From Agrobacterium leguminum (GTDB taxonomy: Bacteria > Pseudomonadota > Alphaproteobacteria > Rhizobiales > Rhizobiaceae): DNA of 64,000 nt. Below, one piece after another: positions 18,260-28,118 of this stretch. The stretch lies in assembly GCF_015704895.1 (NCBI RefSeq), contig NZ_JADQWB010000002.1, positions 434,001 through 498,000 of the forward strand, in the 5' to 3' direction. Within the stretch, counting starts at the first letter, position 1. Each line of letters begins with the position of its first letter. Made by a program: the position numbers and the translations under genes. The notes under the pieces were generated by a model. That model worked only from the letters and a program-made list of their open reading frames with translations, was not told the origin of the DNA and made no database searches.

Positions 18260-19401
18260 CGGAACGTCTTGCGTGGATCGAAGGCGTCGCGCACCGCTTC
18301 ACCGACGAAAATCAACAGTGAGAGCATGATGGACATGGTGAAAAACGCAGTGAGGCCAAGCCAGGGGGCCTGAAGGTTGTTCTTGCCCTGCGCGATCATC
18401 TCGCCCAGCGACGGCGATCCCGGCGGCATGCCGAAGCCGAGGAAGTCGAGTGAGGTGAGCGTTGTGATCGATCCGGAGAGGATGAAGGGCAGGAAGGTCA
18501 GTGTCGCCACCATGGCATTGGGCAGAAGGTGGCGGAACATGATCGTCCAGTTGCCAACGCCAAGCGCGCGGGCGGCGCGGACATATTCAAAGTTTCTGGC
18601 GCGCAGGAATTCGGCGCGCACGATGCCGACGAAGCCGACCCATGAAAAAAGCAGCATGATGCCGAGCAGCACGAAGAAGCCCGGGGGCAGGATGGCCGCG
18701 ATGATGAGCAGGATATAAAGCACCGGCATGGACGACCAGATTTCGATGAAACGCTGCAACAGCAGGTCGGTCCAGCCGCCGAAATAACCCTGGATCGCGC
18801 CAGCGGTGACGCCGACAAGGGCCGACGCGATGGTCAGCGTCAGACCGAACAGCACGGAAATACGGAACCCGTAGATCATCCGCGCCGTGACATCGCGCGC
18901 CTGATTGTCGGTTCCAAGCCAGTTGAGATTGCCAAGCGTGCAGCCGGGATCGGCATCGCCCTGCGGGTAAGCCGAGCAGCGATCCTTTTTATCCATCAGC
19001 CAGAAGGGCGCGGTGGGAGCGGAATGCGGAATATTGGAATTGACCGTCTGATAGGAATAACGGATCGGCGGCCAGATCATCCAGCCATTGGCGTTGATCT
19101 CGTCCTGAATGAAGGAGGATTTGTAATCGGTCTGGGCAAGGAAGCCGCCGAATTTTTCCTCCGGATAATCCACCATGACGGGCACCAGCAGCTCGCCCTT
19201 GTAGGAGGCGAGGATGGGTTTGTCATTGGCGATGAATTCCGCGATCAGGCTCAGGAAAAACAGGAGCAGGAACAGCCAGAAGGACCAGTAACCGCGCCGG
19301 TTCGCCTTGAAATTCTGCCAGCGGCGTTTGGTAGTCGGCGAAAACCACGGGCGCTTCGGCTTTTCTATCGTTTCTGCTGCGGCGGTATGGGCAAGCGTCA
19401 T
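18256..19401 (-). CDS. yejE: Peptide ABC transporter permease (YejE-like)
   Basis: Inner-membrane permease of 381 residues. It starts [20 protein letters not shown]; the first membrane segment is at about 39-58, followed by a long periplasmic stretch (about 60-180) and five more segments. The DppC-type loop ARALGVGNWTIMFRHLLPNA is near residue 285. The start at 19401 overlaps the yejB stop (TGATG), so the longer upstream frame is not used. YejE proteins are known for this long first periplasmic loop. Confidence 0.9.
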   Translation of the reverse strand: MTLAHTAAAETIEKPKRPWFSPTTKRRWQNFKANRRGYWSFWLFLLLFFLSLIAEFIANDKPILASYKGELLVPVMVDYPEEKFGGFLAQTDYKSSFIQDEINANGWMIWPPIRYSYQTVNSNIPHSAPTAPFWLMDKKDRCSAYPQGDADPGCTLGNLNWLGTDNQARDVTARMIYGFRISVLFGLTLTIASALVGVTAGAIQGYFGGWTDLLLQRFIEIWSSMPVLYILLIIAAILPPGFFVLLGIMLLFSWVGFVGIVRAEFLRARNFEYVRAARALGVGNWTIMFRHLLPNAMVATLTFLPFILSGSITTLTSLDFLGFGMPPGSPSLGEMIAQGKNNLQAPWLGLTAFFTMSIMLSLLIFVGEAVRDAFDPRKTFR

Positions 19402-20495
19402 CACACGTCCCTCCGCTCGAAATCGATACGCGGATCGATCCACGTATAGATCAGGTCGGAAATGAGGCCGACCACGAGGCCCATCAGCGAGAAGATGAAG
19501 AGCGTGCCGAACACGATCGGGTAATCGCGGTTGACGACCGAGAGATAACCGAGGCGACCGAGACCATCGAGCGAGAAGATATTCTCGATCAGCAGCGATC
19601 CGGTGAAGAAGGCCGAGATGAAGGCACCCGGAAAACCGGCGATCACGATCAGCATCGCGTTGCGGAAGACATGACCATAAAGAACCTTGCGCTCCGTGAG
19701 CCCCTTGGCGCGGGCGGTGATGACGTACTGTTTCTTGATCTCGTCGATGAAGGAATTCTTGGTCAGAAGCGTCGTTGTCGCGAAGGCCGAAAGCGACAGC
19801 GCAATGAGCGGCAGGGTCAGGTGCCAGAAATAGTCGATGATCTTCTGCCACCAGTTCAGTTGATCAAAATTTTCCGACACCAGACCGCGCAGCGGAAACC
19901 AGTCGAAGAAAGATCCACCGGCAAAGAGGACGATGAGCAGGATACCGAACAGGAAGCTCGGCACGGCATAACCGATGATGATGATGCCGGAGGTCCAGAC
20001 GTCGAAGGTCGAGCCGTCGGACACGGCTTTCTTGATGCCGAGCGGAATGGAAATGATGTAGGAAATGATCAGGATCCAGAAACCGAGCGACGCGGACACC
20101 GGCAGCTTGTCGATGATGAGATCAATCACCGAGGAATTGCGGAAAAAGCTGTCGCCGAAATCGAAGCGGATATAATTCCACATCATTTCGAGAAAACGGG
20201 TGAGCGGCGGTTTGTCGAAGCCGAACTGTTTTTCGAGCTTGGCGATCAGTTCCGGATCGAGACCCTGCGCACCGCGATATTTCGAACCGCTATCATCGAA
20301 ACCGCCGGATTGGCCCATGAGATCGCCGCCACCCGATAGCCGGTCGGAGGCGCTGTCGCCCTGCCCCGTCAATTGCGCGACGACCTGTTCCACCGGCCCG
20401 CCCGGCGCGAACTGGATGACGAGAAACGAAATGCCCATAATGCCGACGATGGTCGGGATCATCAGCGCCAGACGTCTGAGGATATAGGCGCCCAT
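19401..20495 (-). CDS. yejB: Peptide ABC transporter permease (YejB-like)
   Basis: DppB-type permease of 364 residues, starting [20 protein letters not shown], the standard first membrane segment. An insert of about 50 residues rich in Gly and Ser (around 45-95) follows, typical of YejB. Coupling loop [20 protein letters not shown] is near residue 240. It is in an operon order yejA-B-E-F with one-base overlap to yejE. Confidence 0.9.
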   Translation of the reverse strand: MGAYILRRLALMIPTIVGIMGISFLVIQFAPGGPVEQVVAQLTGQGDSASDRLSGGGDLMGQSGGFDDSGSKYRGAQGLDPELIAKLEKQFGFDKPPLTRFLEMMWNYIRFDFGDSFFRNSSVIDLIIDKLPVSASLGFWILIISYIISIPLGIKKAVSDGSTFDVWTSGIIIIGYAVPSFLFGILLIVLFAGGSFFDWFPLRGLVSENFDQLNWWQKIIDYFWHLTLPLIALSLSAFATTTLLTKNSFIDEIKKQYVITARAKGLTERKVLYGHVFRNAMLIVIAGFPGAFISAFFTGSLLIENIFSLDGLGRLGYLSVVNRDYPIVFGTLFIFSLMGLVVGLISDLIYTWIDPRIDFERRDV

Positions 20496-20558
20496 CAGCC
20501 TCTGCTCCCGGCCGATACGTCAGCGGTCTTCGTTTCTGTCAAACCCGGTCCTTTCCTG

Positions 20559-20578
20559 AAAGCGCCTGCCTGCGCTTT
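20559..20578 (-). other. Hairpin between yejA and yejB
   Basis: Perfect 7-bp inverted repeat AAAGCGC/GCGCTTT with a 6-nt loop, 57 bp beyond the yejA stop. It lacks a strong T run, so it may protect or attenuate the transcript, giving more binding protein than permease. Speculative. Confidence 0.3.
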
Positions 20579-20635
20579 AAGCGATTCGTCTCGCCCTATG
20601 TGAATCAAGCCTTCGGCGCGAAAGCAAGGCCAGCG

Positions 20636-22477
20636 TCAGTTCGCGGCCTGACTGGACCACCACGCTTCCGGAAAACCGACACCATATTGGGGCAGGTTTT
20701 CCGGACGGATGAGCGTGTTCCAGTAAGCGATGAACATCTCGCCACGGTAGAATTGCGGTATGACGTAGCTGTTTGCCAAAAGCACCCGGTCGAGAGCGCG
20801 TGCGGCGGCGACCTGTTCATTCCGGTTGGGCGCAAATATGACCTTTCTGACCAACGCATCGACGGCGGGGTTCTTGATGCCGGCAATATTGTTGGACCCT
20901 TGCCGGTCGGCGGCGGCCGAGCCCCAGAAATCCGCCTGTTCGTTTCCGGGGTTGGCCGAGGTCGCCCAGAGCTTGACGATGACGTCATAATCGAAGCTGC
21001 GGGTGCGGTTGGTATATTGCGAGGCGTCGACTGTCCGGATCGTCGCGTTGATGCCGATCTTCTTGAGGTTCTGGACATAGGGAAGGATGGTTCTTTCCAT
21101 GCCGGCGGAATCGATCAGAAACTCCATATCGAGCGGCTGTCCGGTTTTGGCATTGACCATGCGGTTGCCACGCAGCTCGTAACCGGCTTCCTTCATCAGC
21201 CTGACCGCTTCGCGCAGATTGTCGCGCTGCTTGGCGGGGTCGCCTGCCACGGGGTTGCGATATTCTGTCGTGAAGACCTCCGGCGGAACCTGATCCTTCA
21301 GTTCCTGAAGAATTTCCAGCTCGCGACCGGTCGGCAGGCCGGAAGAGGCCAGCTCGCTGCCCATGAAGAAGCTGTTGATGCGCTGGAACTGGCCGTAAGC
21401 CAGCGTGCGGTTCAGCTCCTCGAAATCGAAAGCATAATTGAGCGCCTTGCGCAGTTTCGGGTTCTGGAACTTCTCCCTGCGCATGTTCGGCACGAAGGCC
21501 TGCATGATGCCGACGGAGCGATAGATATTCGGCAATTCCTCCTTCTTGACGCGGCCTTCCTTGACGGCCGGGAAATCATAACCCGTGACCCAGCGGCTGG
21601 AGGAGGCTTCCTGGCGGAAATCGACGGTGCCGGACTTGAAGGCTTGGAATTCCACATCCTGATCGGCAAAGAAGGTGTAGGCGATGGTTTTGAAATTGTT
21701 CATCCCCACATTCACGTTGACGTCCTTGCCCCAGTAGTCGTCGCGGCGTTCATAAGCGATTGTCGAGCCGGGAGAGACCGAGGCAATCTTGTAGGGGCCG
21801 GAACCCATCACCGGTTCCAGCGTGCCACGCGATATGTCGCGCGGCTTGCCATCCGGGCCGGCGGCTTCCCACCAGTGCTTGGGAACGATCAGCAATTGCC
21901 CGACAATCTGCGGCAATTCGCGATTGTTCTTTTCATCGAAAGTGAAGGTAATGTCCCTTTCGCCGCTCACCTCCGCCTTGGTGACGTGGGTGTAATAGGT
22001 CGCTAGCTGCGGGCTCAAATCCTTGGCTTTTTCGAAGCTGAAGACGACATCCTCCGGCGTCACCGGCTTGCCATCGGCCCATTTCGCCTCGGCGCGCAGC
22101 CGGAAGGTGGCTTTCGAAATATCGTCCGGGTAGCTAACGCCCTCGGCCAGAAGACCGTAGGAGGCCGACAGCTCCTCTTCCGTCGATTTCATCAATGTAT
22201 CGAAAACCAGCGAGAGACCGGTCGCCGCCTCGCCCTTGGCGAGCAGCGGATTGAGGGTATCGAAGGTGCCCGCCGTCGACAGGCGAAGGGTGCCGCCTTT
22301 CGGCGCTTTGGTGTTCACGTAGTCGAAATGATCGAAGCCATCGGGATGTTTCAGTTCCCCAACCGTCGAAATCCCCTTTCGCCATACATCGGCCGATTGT
22401 GCGGAGGCCGCCGGTATCAGCAGAGCGAATGCCGCAAGAGCAATGAGGAGACGGGATTTCAGTGGTGCCAATATCAT
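20636..22477 (-). CDS. yejA: Peptide ABC transporter substrate-binding protein (YejA-like)
   Basis: Periplasmic family-5 solute-binding protein of 613 residues. A signal peptide runs from MILAPLKSRLLIALAAFALL to the ASAQSAD region. The YejA-like start of the mature part, GISTVGELKHPDGFDHFDYV, is visible. The start at 22477 is preferred to 22525 since it begins the signal peptide. It is the first gene of yejABEF. In E. coli the system carries peptides and microcin C; in rhizobia it has been linked to uptake of host antimicrobial peptides. Confidence 0.9.
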   Translation of the reverse strand: MILAPLKSRLLIALAAFALLIPAASAQSADVWRKGISTVGELKHPDGFDHFDYVNTKAPKGGTLRLSTAGTFDTLNPLLAKGEAATGLSLVFDTLMKSTEEELSASYGLLAEGVSYPDDISKATFRLRAEAKWADGKPVTPEDVVFSFEKAKDLSPQLATYYTHVTKAEVSGERDITFTFDEKNNRELPQIVGQLLIVPKHWWEAAGPDGKPRDISRGTLEPVMGSGPYKIASVSPGSTIAYERRDDYWGKDVNVNVGMNNFKTIAYTFFADQDVEFQAFKSGTVDFRQEASSSRWVTGYDFPAVKEGRVKKEELPNIYRSVGIMQAFVPNMRREKFQNPKLRKALNYAFDFEELNRTLAYGQFQRINSFFMGSELASSGLPTGRELEILQELKDQVPPEVFTTEYRNPVAGDPAKQRDNLREAVRLMKEAGYELRGNRMVNAKTGQPLDMEFLIDSAGMERTILPYVQNLKKIGINATIRTVDASQYTNRTRSFDYDVIVKLWATSANPGNEQADFWGSAAADRQGSNNIAGIKNPAVDALVRKVIFAPNRNEQVAAARALDRVLLANSYVIPQFYRGEMFIAYWNTLIRPENLPQYGVGFPEAWWSSQAAN

Positions 22478-22681
22478 CGGGGGAATGTCCCTGTTTTCGC
22501 GTTTGTTGGAGAGAGCATAAAACAAAGATTGGCAAAAAACAGATGCGCTGGCTCACAAGCTCTTTATCGGCGTCTTTATCCTCATGCTTTGGCGCCAGCG
22601 GCTGAAACATGGTTTCAACAAAATCCCGTTCCAGTTTATCTTAAGGGGAAGAGAATCATCTGATTGGACGGGTACGACTAT

Positions 22682-23731
22682 ATGACGGTGGGATCATCCA
22701 GAGTTTTCAAAGTGGCCATGCTGGCGATTTCGGTTGTTTCCGCGGTGCAATTGCAGGCACAAACCGCATCGGCTGAAGACAGGCCCGCGAAAGAGGTGTT
22801 TGGCCACATGGCTCTGCCTTCCGCCACAACCTCGCAGCCGATCGGCTCCTATGCCAAGGGATGTCAGTCCGGCGCCATCGCCATGCCGACGGATGGTCCC
22901 GGCTGGCAGGCCATGCGCCTTTCCCGCAACCGCCGCTGGGGCCAGCCGCAGATGATTTCCTTCCTCGAGCAATTTTCGCAGGATGCCCAGAAGATCGGCT
23001 GGCCGGGCCTGCTGCTGGGCGATATTTCCCAGCCGCGCGGCGGGCCGATGCTGACCGGCCATGCGTCGCACCAGATCGGCCTCGACGTAGACATCTGGTG
23101 GCGACCTATGCCGACCCCGCGGCTGAGCGTGGAGCAGCGCGAAACCGTGCCTTTCGTCTCCATGCTGGACAAGAGCAAGTTCCTGACGGTCGATGACCGC
23201 AAGTGGTCACCGCTCAATGCCCAGCTGGTGATGATGGCGGCAAGCTACCCGCAGGTGGAGCGTGTCTTCGTCAACCCGGCCATCAAGCAGAAACTCTGCC
23301 AGACATGGACCGGCGACCGCACCTTCATGGGCAAGATCAGGCCGATCTACGGCCATGACGAGCATTTCCACATCCGTCTCGAATGCCCGCCCGGCGCGCC
23401 CAACTGCAAACCGCAGGCGGCCGTGGGCAAAGGCGACGGCTGCGACAAGTCGCTTGCCTGGTGGTTCAGCAAGGAACCATGGGCGCCGCCGAAAAAGGAC
23501 CCCAATGCCAAGCCGGTGAAACCGCGTCCGGTCATGGTTTCCGATCTGCCCTCGGCCTGCGCCGCCGTGGCTGCCGCCCCTTCCGCCAATCCCGAGGGAC
23601 TTGCAGCTCAGGCCTATTCGCCTGCTCCGGCAACGCGCCAGCAAAGCGTGGAACAGGTCATTCAGGCAGCCCCCGCCCTGCAGCCGCCTTCGGATATTCC
23701 GCTTCCCACCCAGCGCCCGACATTGAACTGA
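22682..23731 (+). CDS. mepA: Penicillin-insensitive murein endopeptidase
   Basis: LAS-family zinc endopeptidase that cuts D-Ala-meso-DAP cross-links in peptidoglycan in the periplasm. A signal peptide is visible (ending near ASAEDRP). Zinc and catalytic residues fall in GPMLTGHASHQIGLDVDIWW and in YGHDEHFHIRLEC. The C-terminal 70 residues are Pro/Ala-rich and probably disordered. ATG 22682 is used; a TTG at 22664 preceded by AAGGGGAAG is a possible alternative. Confidence 0.92.
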   Translation: MTVGSSRVFKVAMLAISVVSAVQLQAQTASAEDRPAKEVFGHMALPSATTSQPIGSYAKGCQSGAIAMPTDGPGWQAMRLSRNRRWGQPQMISFLEQFSQDAQKIGWPGLLLGDISQPRGGPMLTGHASHQIGLDVDIWWRPMPTPRLSVEQRETVPFVSMLDKSKFLTVDDRKWSPLNAQLVMMAASYPQVERVFVNPAIKQKLCQTWTGDRTFMGKIRPIYGHDEHFHIRLECPPGAPNCKPQAAVGKGDGCDKSLAWWFSKEPWAPPKKDPNAKPVKPRPVMVSDLPSACAAVAAAPSANPEGLAAQAYSPAPATRQQSVEQVIQAAPALQPPSDIPLPTQRPTLN

Positions 23732-23831
23732 AACAGAAATGGGGCATTCAACAGCTTCCCTTTTCAAATGGCGGCAAGCTGTTATAGAAGGCTTCAAATC
23801 GATTTAATTCTTGATGGAACGGGCTGGGACC

Positions 23832-24215
23832 ATGGAAGGACAACGCTGTATCGCGCTCATCGCTCATGACGAGAAAAAGGACGATATGGCGGATTTCGCC
23901 CGTCATCACCAGAAAGCGCTTGCCGGTTTCAGGATCGTCGCCACCGGCACCACCGGCGGGCGGGTACAGGAAGCCTGTCCGGGACTTGAAGTCATTCGCC
24001 TCAAAAGCGGTCCGCTTGGCGGCGACCAGCAGATCGGCGCGATGATCGCCACCGGCGAGGTGGACATGCTGATCTTCTTCACCGACCCGCTGACGGCGAT
24101 GCCGCATGATGTTGATGTGAAGGCGCTGACGCGGCTTGCTACGGTTTACGATATTCCCATGGCGCTCAACCGCGCCACCGCAGAAAATCTCATCGACTTC
24201 CACGTCGCCAACTGA
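23832..24215 (+). CDS. mgsA: Methylglyoxal synthase
   Basis: Converts dihydroxyacetone phosphate to methylglyoxal and phosphate, a bypass of lower glycolysis used when sugar phosphates pile up. The motifs [20 protein letters not shown] and [15 protein letters not shown] are those of MgsA; the Asp in GGDQQ is the catalytic base. The ATG at 23832 gives 127 residues, near the usual length; ATGs at 23811 and 23814 are also in frame. It lies 10 bp before glucokinase, suggesting joint expression. Confidence 0.93.
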   Translation: MEGQRCIALIAHDEKKDDMADFARHHQKALAGFRIVATGTTGGRVQEACPGLEVIRLKSGPLGGDQQIGAMIATGEVDMLIFFTDPLTAMPHDVDVKALTRLATVYDIPMALNRATAENLIDFHVAN

Positions 24216-24225
24216 ACCTCCCAAC

Positions 24226-25260
24226 ATGGAACAGGCAATGCCGAAGACGTCCGATACCGAATATCTGTCCTTTCCGATCCTTCTTGGCGACATCGGCGGC
24301 ACCAATGCCCGCTTTTCCATTCTGATCGATTCCTTTGCTGAGCCGGTGCACCTCACCACCGTGAAGACGGCGGAATATCCGACCATCGACGACGCCATCC
24401 AGCAGGCGGTTCTGGACAAGACCTCGCTTCAGCCGGTCTCGACCATTCTTGCGATTGCCGGCCCCATCGGAGGCGACGAGATTCCGCTGACCAACTGCCA
24501 TTGGGTCGTCAGGCCGAAGGGCATGCTGGCCAATCTCGGCCTGAAGGATGTCATCGTCATCAACGACTTCGAGGCGCAGGCTCTGGCGATTGCAGCGCTT
24601 GACGACGACAACCGCGAATCCATCGGCTCCGGCCGCAAGGATGTGCTGGCATCGCGTGTCGTTCTTGGACCGGGTACGGGACTTGGTGTCGCCGGGCTGG
24701 TTTACGCCCGCCATATGTGGTTCCCGGTGCCCGGCGAAGGCGGCCATATCGACATCGGCCCGAGAAGCGCGCGTGACTATGCGGTTTTCCCGCATATCGA
24801 AACCATTGAAGGCCGTGTCGCCGGGGAGCAGATCCTTTGCGGGCGCGGGCTGGTCAATCTTTACCGGGCCGTCTGCACCGCTGATGGCATCGAGCCTGTC
24901 TTTTCCGATCCGGCCGACATTACTTCTCAGGGGCTTTCGGGCGATAACCGGCAAGCGAAAGAGACCCTGTCCCTTTTCAGCACCTATCTCGGCCGCGTGG
25001 CCGGTGACCTCGCGCTGATCTTCATGGCGAAGGGCGGTGTCTATCTGGCCGGGGGCATTTCGCAGAAGATCATCCCGGCGCTGAAGAGCCCGGAATTCCG
25101 GGCCGCCTTCGAAGACAAGGCGCCGCACAGCGCGCTGATGCGGACCATCCCCACCTTCGTCGTCACCCATCCGCAGGCGGCTCTTTCCGGGCTCGCCACC
25201 TATTCGAGAACGCCGTCCGATTTCGGCCTGTCGCTGGACGGGCGACGCTGGAGGGCCTGA
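24226..25260 (+). CDS. glk: Glucokinase
   Basis: ATP-dependent glucokinase of the bacterial Glk family (344 residues). Phosphate-binding [12 protein letters not shown] is near residue 22, catalytic Asp in [13 protein letters not shown] near 113, and [16 protein letters not shown] near 175. It phosphorylates glucose to glucose-6-phosphate. The start at 24226 is the first ATG after the mgsA stop; 24238 is an alternative. Likely an operon with mgsA. Confidence 0.94.
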   Translation: MEQAMPKTSDTEYLSFPILLGDIGGTNARFSILIDSFAEPVHLTTVKTAEYPTIDDAIQQAVLDKTSLQPVSTILAIAGPIGGDEIPLTNCHWVVRPKGMLANLGLKDVIVINDFEAQALAIAALDDDNRESIGSGRKDVLASRVVLGPGTGLGVAGLVYARHMWFPVPGEGGHIDIGPRSARDYAVFPHIETIEGRVAGEQILCGRGLVNLYRAVCTADGIEPVFSDPADITSQGLSGDNRQAKETLSLFSTYLGRVAGDLALIFMAKGGVYLAGGISQKIIPALKSPEFRAAFEDKAPHSALMRTIPTFVVTHPQAALSGLATYSRTPSDFGLSLDGRRWRA

Positions 25261-25349
25261 TCGTTTCCAACGGTCAGCCCTTCGTGATGCTTGCGAAGCG
25301 GGCGGGCGGTCTTTAACGTCGCTGCTGCAAACATCAATCGACAGATACC

Positions 25350-25367
25350 GGCGGATCTCGATCCGCC
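25350..25367 (+). promoter_or_regulatory. Perfect palindrome just upstream of dapB
   Basis: GGCGGATC and GATCCGCC around TC form an 18-bp dyad 11 bp before the dapB start. It would fold as a hairpin over the ribosome-binding region or serve as an operator. Confidence 0.35.
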
Positions 25368-25378
25368 CGAGATGAAAA

Positions 25379-26218
25379 GTGAGTGACAGCATGGGCAGCA
25401 GCGGCATGAAACTGGTGGTGGTCGGCGCGGCGGGCCGCATGGGACAGGCGCTGATCCGCCTCATTCACCAGACGCCCGGCGTCCAGCTACATGCCGCCGT
25501 GGCGCGCGAAGGCTCGGCCTTCGTCGGCCGCGATGCGGGCGAAATCGCCGGTCTCGGCCCGATCGGCGTCGAAATCACCAGCGATCCGCTGCAGGCATTT
25601 CTGCATGCGGAAGGGGTGATCGATTTCACCTCGCCGGCAACCAGCGTCACCTTTGCCGGCCTCGCCGCACAGGCCCGCATCGTGCATATCATCGGCACCA
25701 CGGGCTGCTCGGCGGAAGACGAGGAAAAATTCAAGGCGGCGTCGCGCCATGCCCGCATCGTCAAGTCGGGCAATATGAGCCTCGGCGTCAACCTGCTCAG
25801 TGTTCTCACACAGCAGGCAGCGCAGGCGCTGGATGCGCAGAACTGGGATATCGAAATCCTTGAAATGCACCACAAGCACAAGGTGGATGCGCCCTCAGGC
25901 ACCGCCCTTCTGCTCGGCGAGGCGGCTGCGGCGGGCCGCAAGGTCGATCTCACCACATCGTCCGTTCGCGTGCGCGACGGGCATACGGGTGCGCGTGAAG
26001 CGGGGACCATCGGTTTTGCCACGCTGCGTGGCGGCTCGGTGATCGGCGAACATTCAGTGATATTCGCCGGAGAGGGCGAGCGCGTCGAGCTTTCGCATTA
26101 TGCCGGCGACCGCTCCATTTTCGCACGCGGCGCGATTGCTGCAGCCGTCTGGGCCTTCGACAAGAAGCCGGGCTTCTATTCGATGCTGGATGTGCTGGGG
26201 CTTTCGCAGGCGGAGTAA
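25379..26218 (+). CDS. dapB: 4-hydroxy-tetrahydrodipicolinate reductase
   Basis: NAD(P)H-dependent enzyme of lysine and diaminopimelate synthesis. The nucleotide motif [11 protein letters not shown] is near residue 13 and the active-site motif [15 protein letters not shown] near 160. The length of 279 is slightly above the usual 270 because of a short N-terminal tail; GTG 25379, ATG 25391 or ATG 25406 could be the start. It follows glk by 118 bp and probably has its own promoter. Confidence 0.95.
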   Translation: MSDSMGSSGMKLVVVGAAGRMGQALIRLIHQTPGVQLHAAVAREGSAFVGRDAGEIAGLGPIGVEITSDPLQAFLHAEGVIDFTSPATSVTFAGLAAQARIVHIIGTTGCSAEDEEKFKAASRHARIVKSGNMSLGVNLLSVLTQQAAQALDAQNWDIEILEMHHKHKVDAPSGTALLLGEAAAAGRKVDLTTSSVRVRDGHTGAREAGTIGFATLRGGSVIGEHSVIFAGEGERVELSHYAGDRSIFARGAIAAAVWAFDKKPGFYSMLDVLGLSQAE

Positions 26219-26227
26219 GCTTTCGGC

Positions 26228-26965
26228 CTAATTCTCCACCGTGAATTCGACCGTATCGGCCGAAAAGCGGCTGATGGCGTATTGCACTGGTACGCCATCC
26301 ATATCGGCATTCAGCGCCTGGGTGACGAGCAGAATTGCGCCCGGCGACAGCTCCAGATCGGCCAGGTCCTGCGTATCCGCATGGCTGGCGGAGATGACGG
26401 TGGAAATACGCACGTAATCCGCCACGCCCAGCATATTGAAGGCAGCGGTAATCGAGCCGCTCTTCTGATAGGCTTCCCCTATTCCGGCGAAACGATCCGC
26501 CGGAAACCATGTAGTCGAGCGGGACACCGGGCGGTTATCGGCCTTGCGCAGCGTTTCGAGACGTATGAGCGGCGCACCCGCCGGCAATTGCAGCCGCGCC
26601 GCCAGATCGGCATTGGCCGGTTCGGTTGTGTGGGAAAGAAGCAGCGCCTCCATTTCCTTGACCTGATCGGCGATCCCCGCCGTGAACCGTGTGCGCCGTG
26701 AAATCGGAAAACTCAGGCGCTCCTTGCGGGCGATCATCGTGCCGCGCCCCTGCATCGGCTCGAGAATGCCTTCGCTGGCCAGCGCCGCAATGGCGTTTCG
26801 GACAGTATGACGGTTGACGCCGAATTTTTCGGCCAGCGTCATTTCCGGCGGCAACATGCCGGTTTCATCGTGATCGCCCGCCGCGATCTCGCCTCTGATC
26901 CTGTCGGCGATCTGCCGCCAGAGCGCCACGCCGTTCTTTCTTTTCATCGCTGCCGAAGGGCTCAT
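26228..26965 (-). CDS. phnF: GntR/HutC-family regulator of phosphonate genes
   Basis: 245-residue repressor-type regulator with an N-terminal winged HTH (LAEKFGVNRHTVRNAIAALA near residues 43-63) and a C-terminal UTRA ligand domain. It faces the phnG start across 82 bp and matches PhnF of phn clusters. Start may be 26965 or 26947; neither has a clear ribosome site. It probably binds the TGTCTA/TAGACA dyad in the spacer and responds to a phosphonate-related ligand. Ligand not known. Confidence 0.92.
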   Translation of the reverse strand: MSPSAAMKRKNGVALWRQIADRIRGEIAAGDHDETGMLPPEMTLAEKFGVNRHTVRNAIAALASEGILEPMQGRGTMIARKERLSFPISRRTRFTAGIADQVKEMEALLLSHTTEPANADLAARLQLPAGAPLIRLETLRKADNRPVSRSTTWFPADRFAGIGEAYQKSGSITAAFNMLGVADYVRISTVISASHADTQDLADLELSPGAILLVTQALNADMDGVPVQYAISRFSADTVEFTVEN

Positions 26966-26996
26966 GTCACACGCTTGTCATTCACGAACGTTAAAT
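26964..26996 (+). promoter_or_regulatory. Candidate Pho box and -10 of the phnG operon
   Basis: ATGTCAC (26964-26970), ACGC, TTGTCAT (26975-26981) is a 7-4-7 direct repeat close to the PhoB consensus CTGTCAT. A TTAAAT -10-like box (26991-26996) follows at the spacing expected when PhoB substitutes for the -35 contact. The box overlaps the phnF start codon, so PhoB could also affect phnF. Confidence 0.6.
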
Positions 26997-27009
26997 GTAC
27001 CTTATATTG

Positions 27010-27033
27010 TATAGTTGTCTATATCAATAGACA
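27010..27033 (+). promoter_or_regulatory. Candidate PhnF operator before phnG
   Basis: Two overlapping dyads: TATAG-TTGT-CTATA (27010-27023) and TGTCTA-TATCAA-TAGACA (27016-27033). They lie downstream of the Pho box and -10, where a repressor would block transcription. GntR/HutC regulators often bind GT..TA..AC-type dyads, so PhnF is the natural candidate. Confidence 0.55.
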
Positions 27034-27047
27034 TTAGAGGTCAAGCG

Positions 27048-27509
27048 ATGATTCACGAAACTGCAGACTTGCATGCAGACAGAAAGCGGGTGGCGGCGCT
27101 TCTTGCCCGCGCCACCGTGCAGGAACTCGAAACCGTCTGGAACCGGCAGGATGAGAGCCCCCGGACGGAAAATGTGCGCGGGCCGGAAACCGGCCTCGTC
27201 ATGGTCAAGGGCCGCATCGGCGGGGGCGGCGCGCCCTTCAATCTGGGTGAGACGACCGTGACCCGGGCAACCGTCAAGCTTGCCTCGGGCACCGTCGGTC
27301 ACGCCCATGTTCTCGGCACCGGCCGCAAGAAGGCCTGGTATGCCGCCGTTTTCGATGCGCTGTGGCAGGAAAGCCCGACCCGCGGCTTCATCGAGACAGA
27401 GCTTCTTTCACCGGTCGAGAAACGACTGGCCGAAGAGAAGAACAGGAAAACAAAAGAGACCGCCGCAACGCGGGTCGATTTCTTCACCATGGTTCGAGGA
27501 GAAGATTGA
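27048..27509 (+). CDS. phnG: Phosphonate C-P lyase core subunit PhnG
   Basis: Subunit of the PhnGHIJ complex that couples alkylphosphonates to ATP-derived ribose and splits the C-P bond. 153 residues; the start at 27048 follows AGAGGTC. It carries the family stretch GRIGGGGAPFNLGETTVTR near residue 56 and ends with a charged lysine/glutamate tail. Overlaps phnH by one base (TGATG). Confidence 0.93.
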   Translation: MIHETADLHADRKRVAALLARATVQELETVWNRQDESPRTENVRGPETGLVMVKGRIGGGGAPFNLGETTVTRATVKLASGTVGHAHVLGTGRKKAWYAAVFDALWQESPTRGFIETELLSPVEKRLAEEKNRKTKETAATRVDFFTMVRGED

Positions 27510-28117
27510 TGAGCGTCAAGGCCGAAGCATTGACAGGCGGTTTTTCCGACGCCGTCTTCGATTCCCAACGGATTTTCAAGAAACTCATGGATGGCATGGC
27601 CCGGCCGGGCACGCCGCAGACAATCGAAACCGCAGTCGCCCCGCCATTGCCTCTCGCCCCGGCCACCGGCGCGGTCCTGCTGGCGCTCTGCGATCACGAT
27701 ACGCCGGTCTGGCTGAGCGGCGCGCTACGAAAAACCACCGTCCCCGGTTGGGTCGCATTTCATACCGGCGCGGTCGCGACGGATGAAAAAAATGCGGCGC
27801 ATTTCGCCGTCATCGAAGCGGGCAGCGCCATAGCCTCCTTCGGTCTCTTCGCCCAAGGAAGTCAGGAATATCCCGACCGCTCCACCACGATCATCATCGA
27901 GTTGCCTGATCTGGATGGCGGGCGGGAATTGCTGCTCTCCGGCCCCGGTATCCGCCACGTCAACATCATCAGCCCAACAGGCCTGCCGGCAATATTCCCG
28001 AGGCTGTGGGCGGAGAACAATGCCATTTTCCCGCGCGGCGTCGATGTCATCCTGACATCCGCCGACAGATTTGTCTGCCTGCCGCGCACGACGCGCATTC
28101 AACCCGTGGAGGCATAA
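27509..28117 (+). CDS. phnH: Phosphonate C-P lyase core subunit PhnH
   Basis: 202-residue member of the C-P lyase core, acting as a homodimer within the Phn(GHIJ)2 assembly. Begins MSVKAEALTGGFSDAVFDSQ, with FKKLMDGMARPGTP near residue 23, a hallmark of PhnH. The start overlaps the phnG stop; the longer upstream frame runs inside phnG and is not used. Followed by phnI one base after its stop. Confidence 0.94.
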   Translation: MSVKAEALTGGFSDAVFDSQRIFKKLMDGMARPGTPQTIETAVAPPLPLAPATGAVLLALCDHDTPVWLSGALRKTTVPGWVAFHTGAVATDEKNAAHFAVIEAGSAIASFGLFAQGSQEYPDRSTTIIIELPDLDGGRELLLSGPGIRHVNIISPTGLPAIFPRLWAENNAIFPRGVDVILTSADRFVCLPRTTRIQPVEA

Positions 28118-28118
28118 G

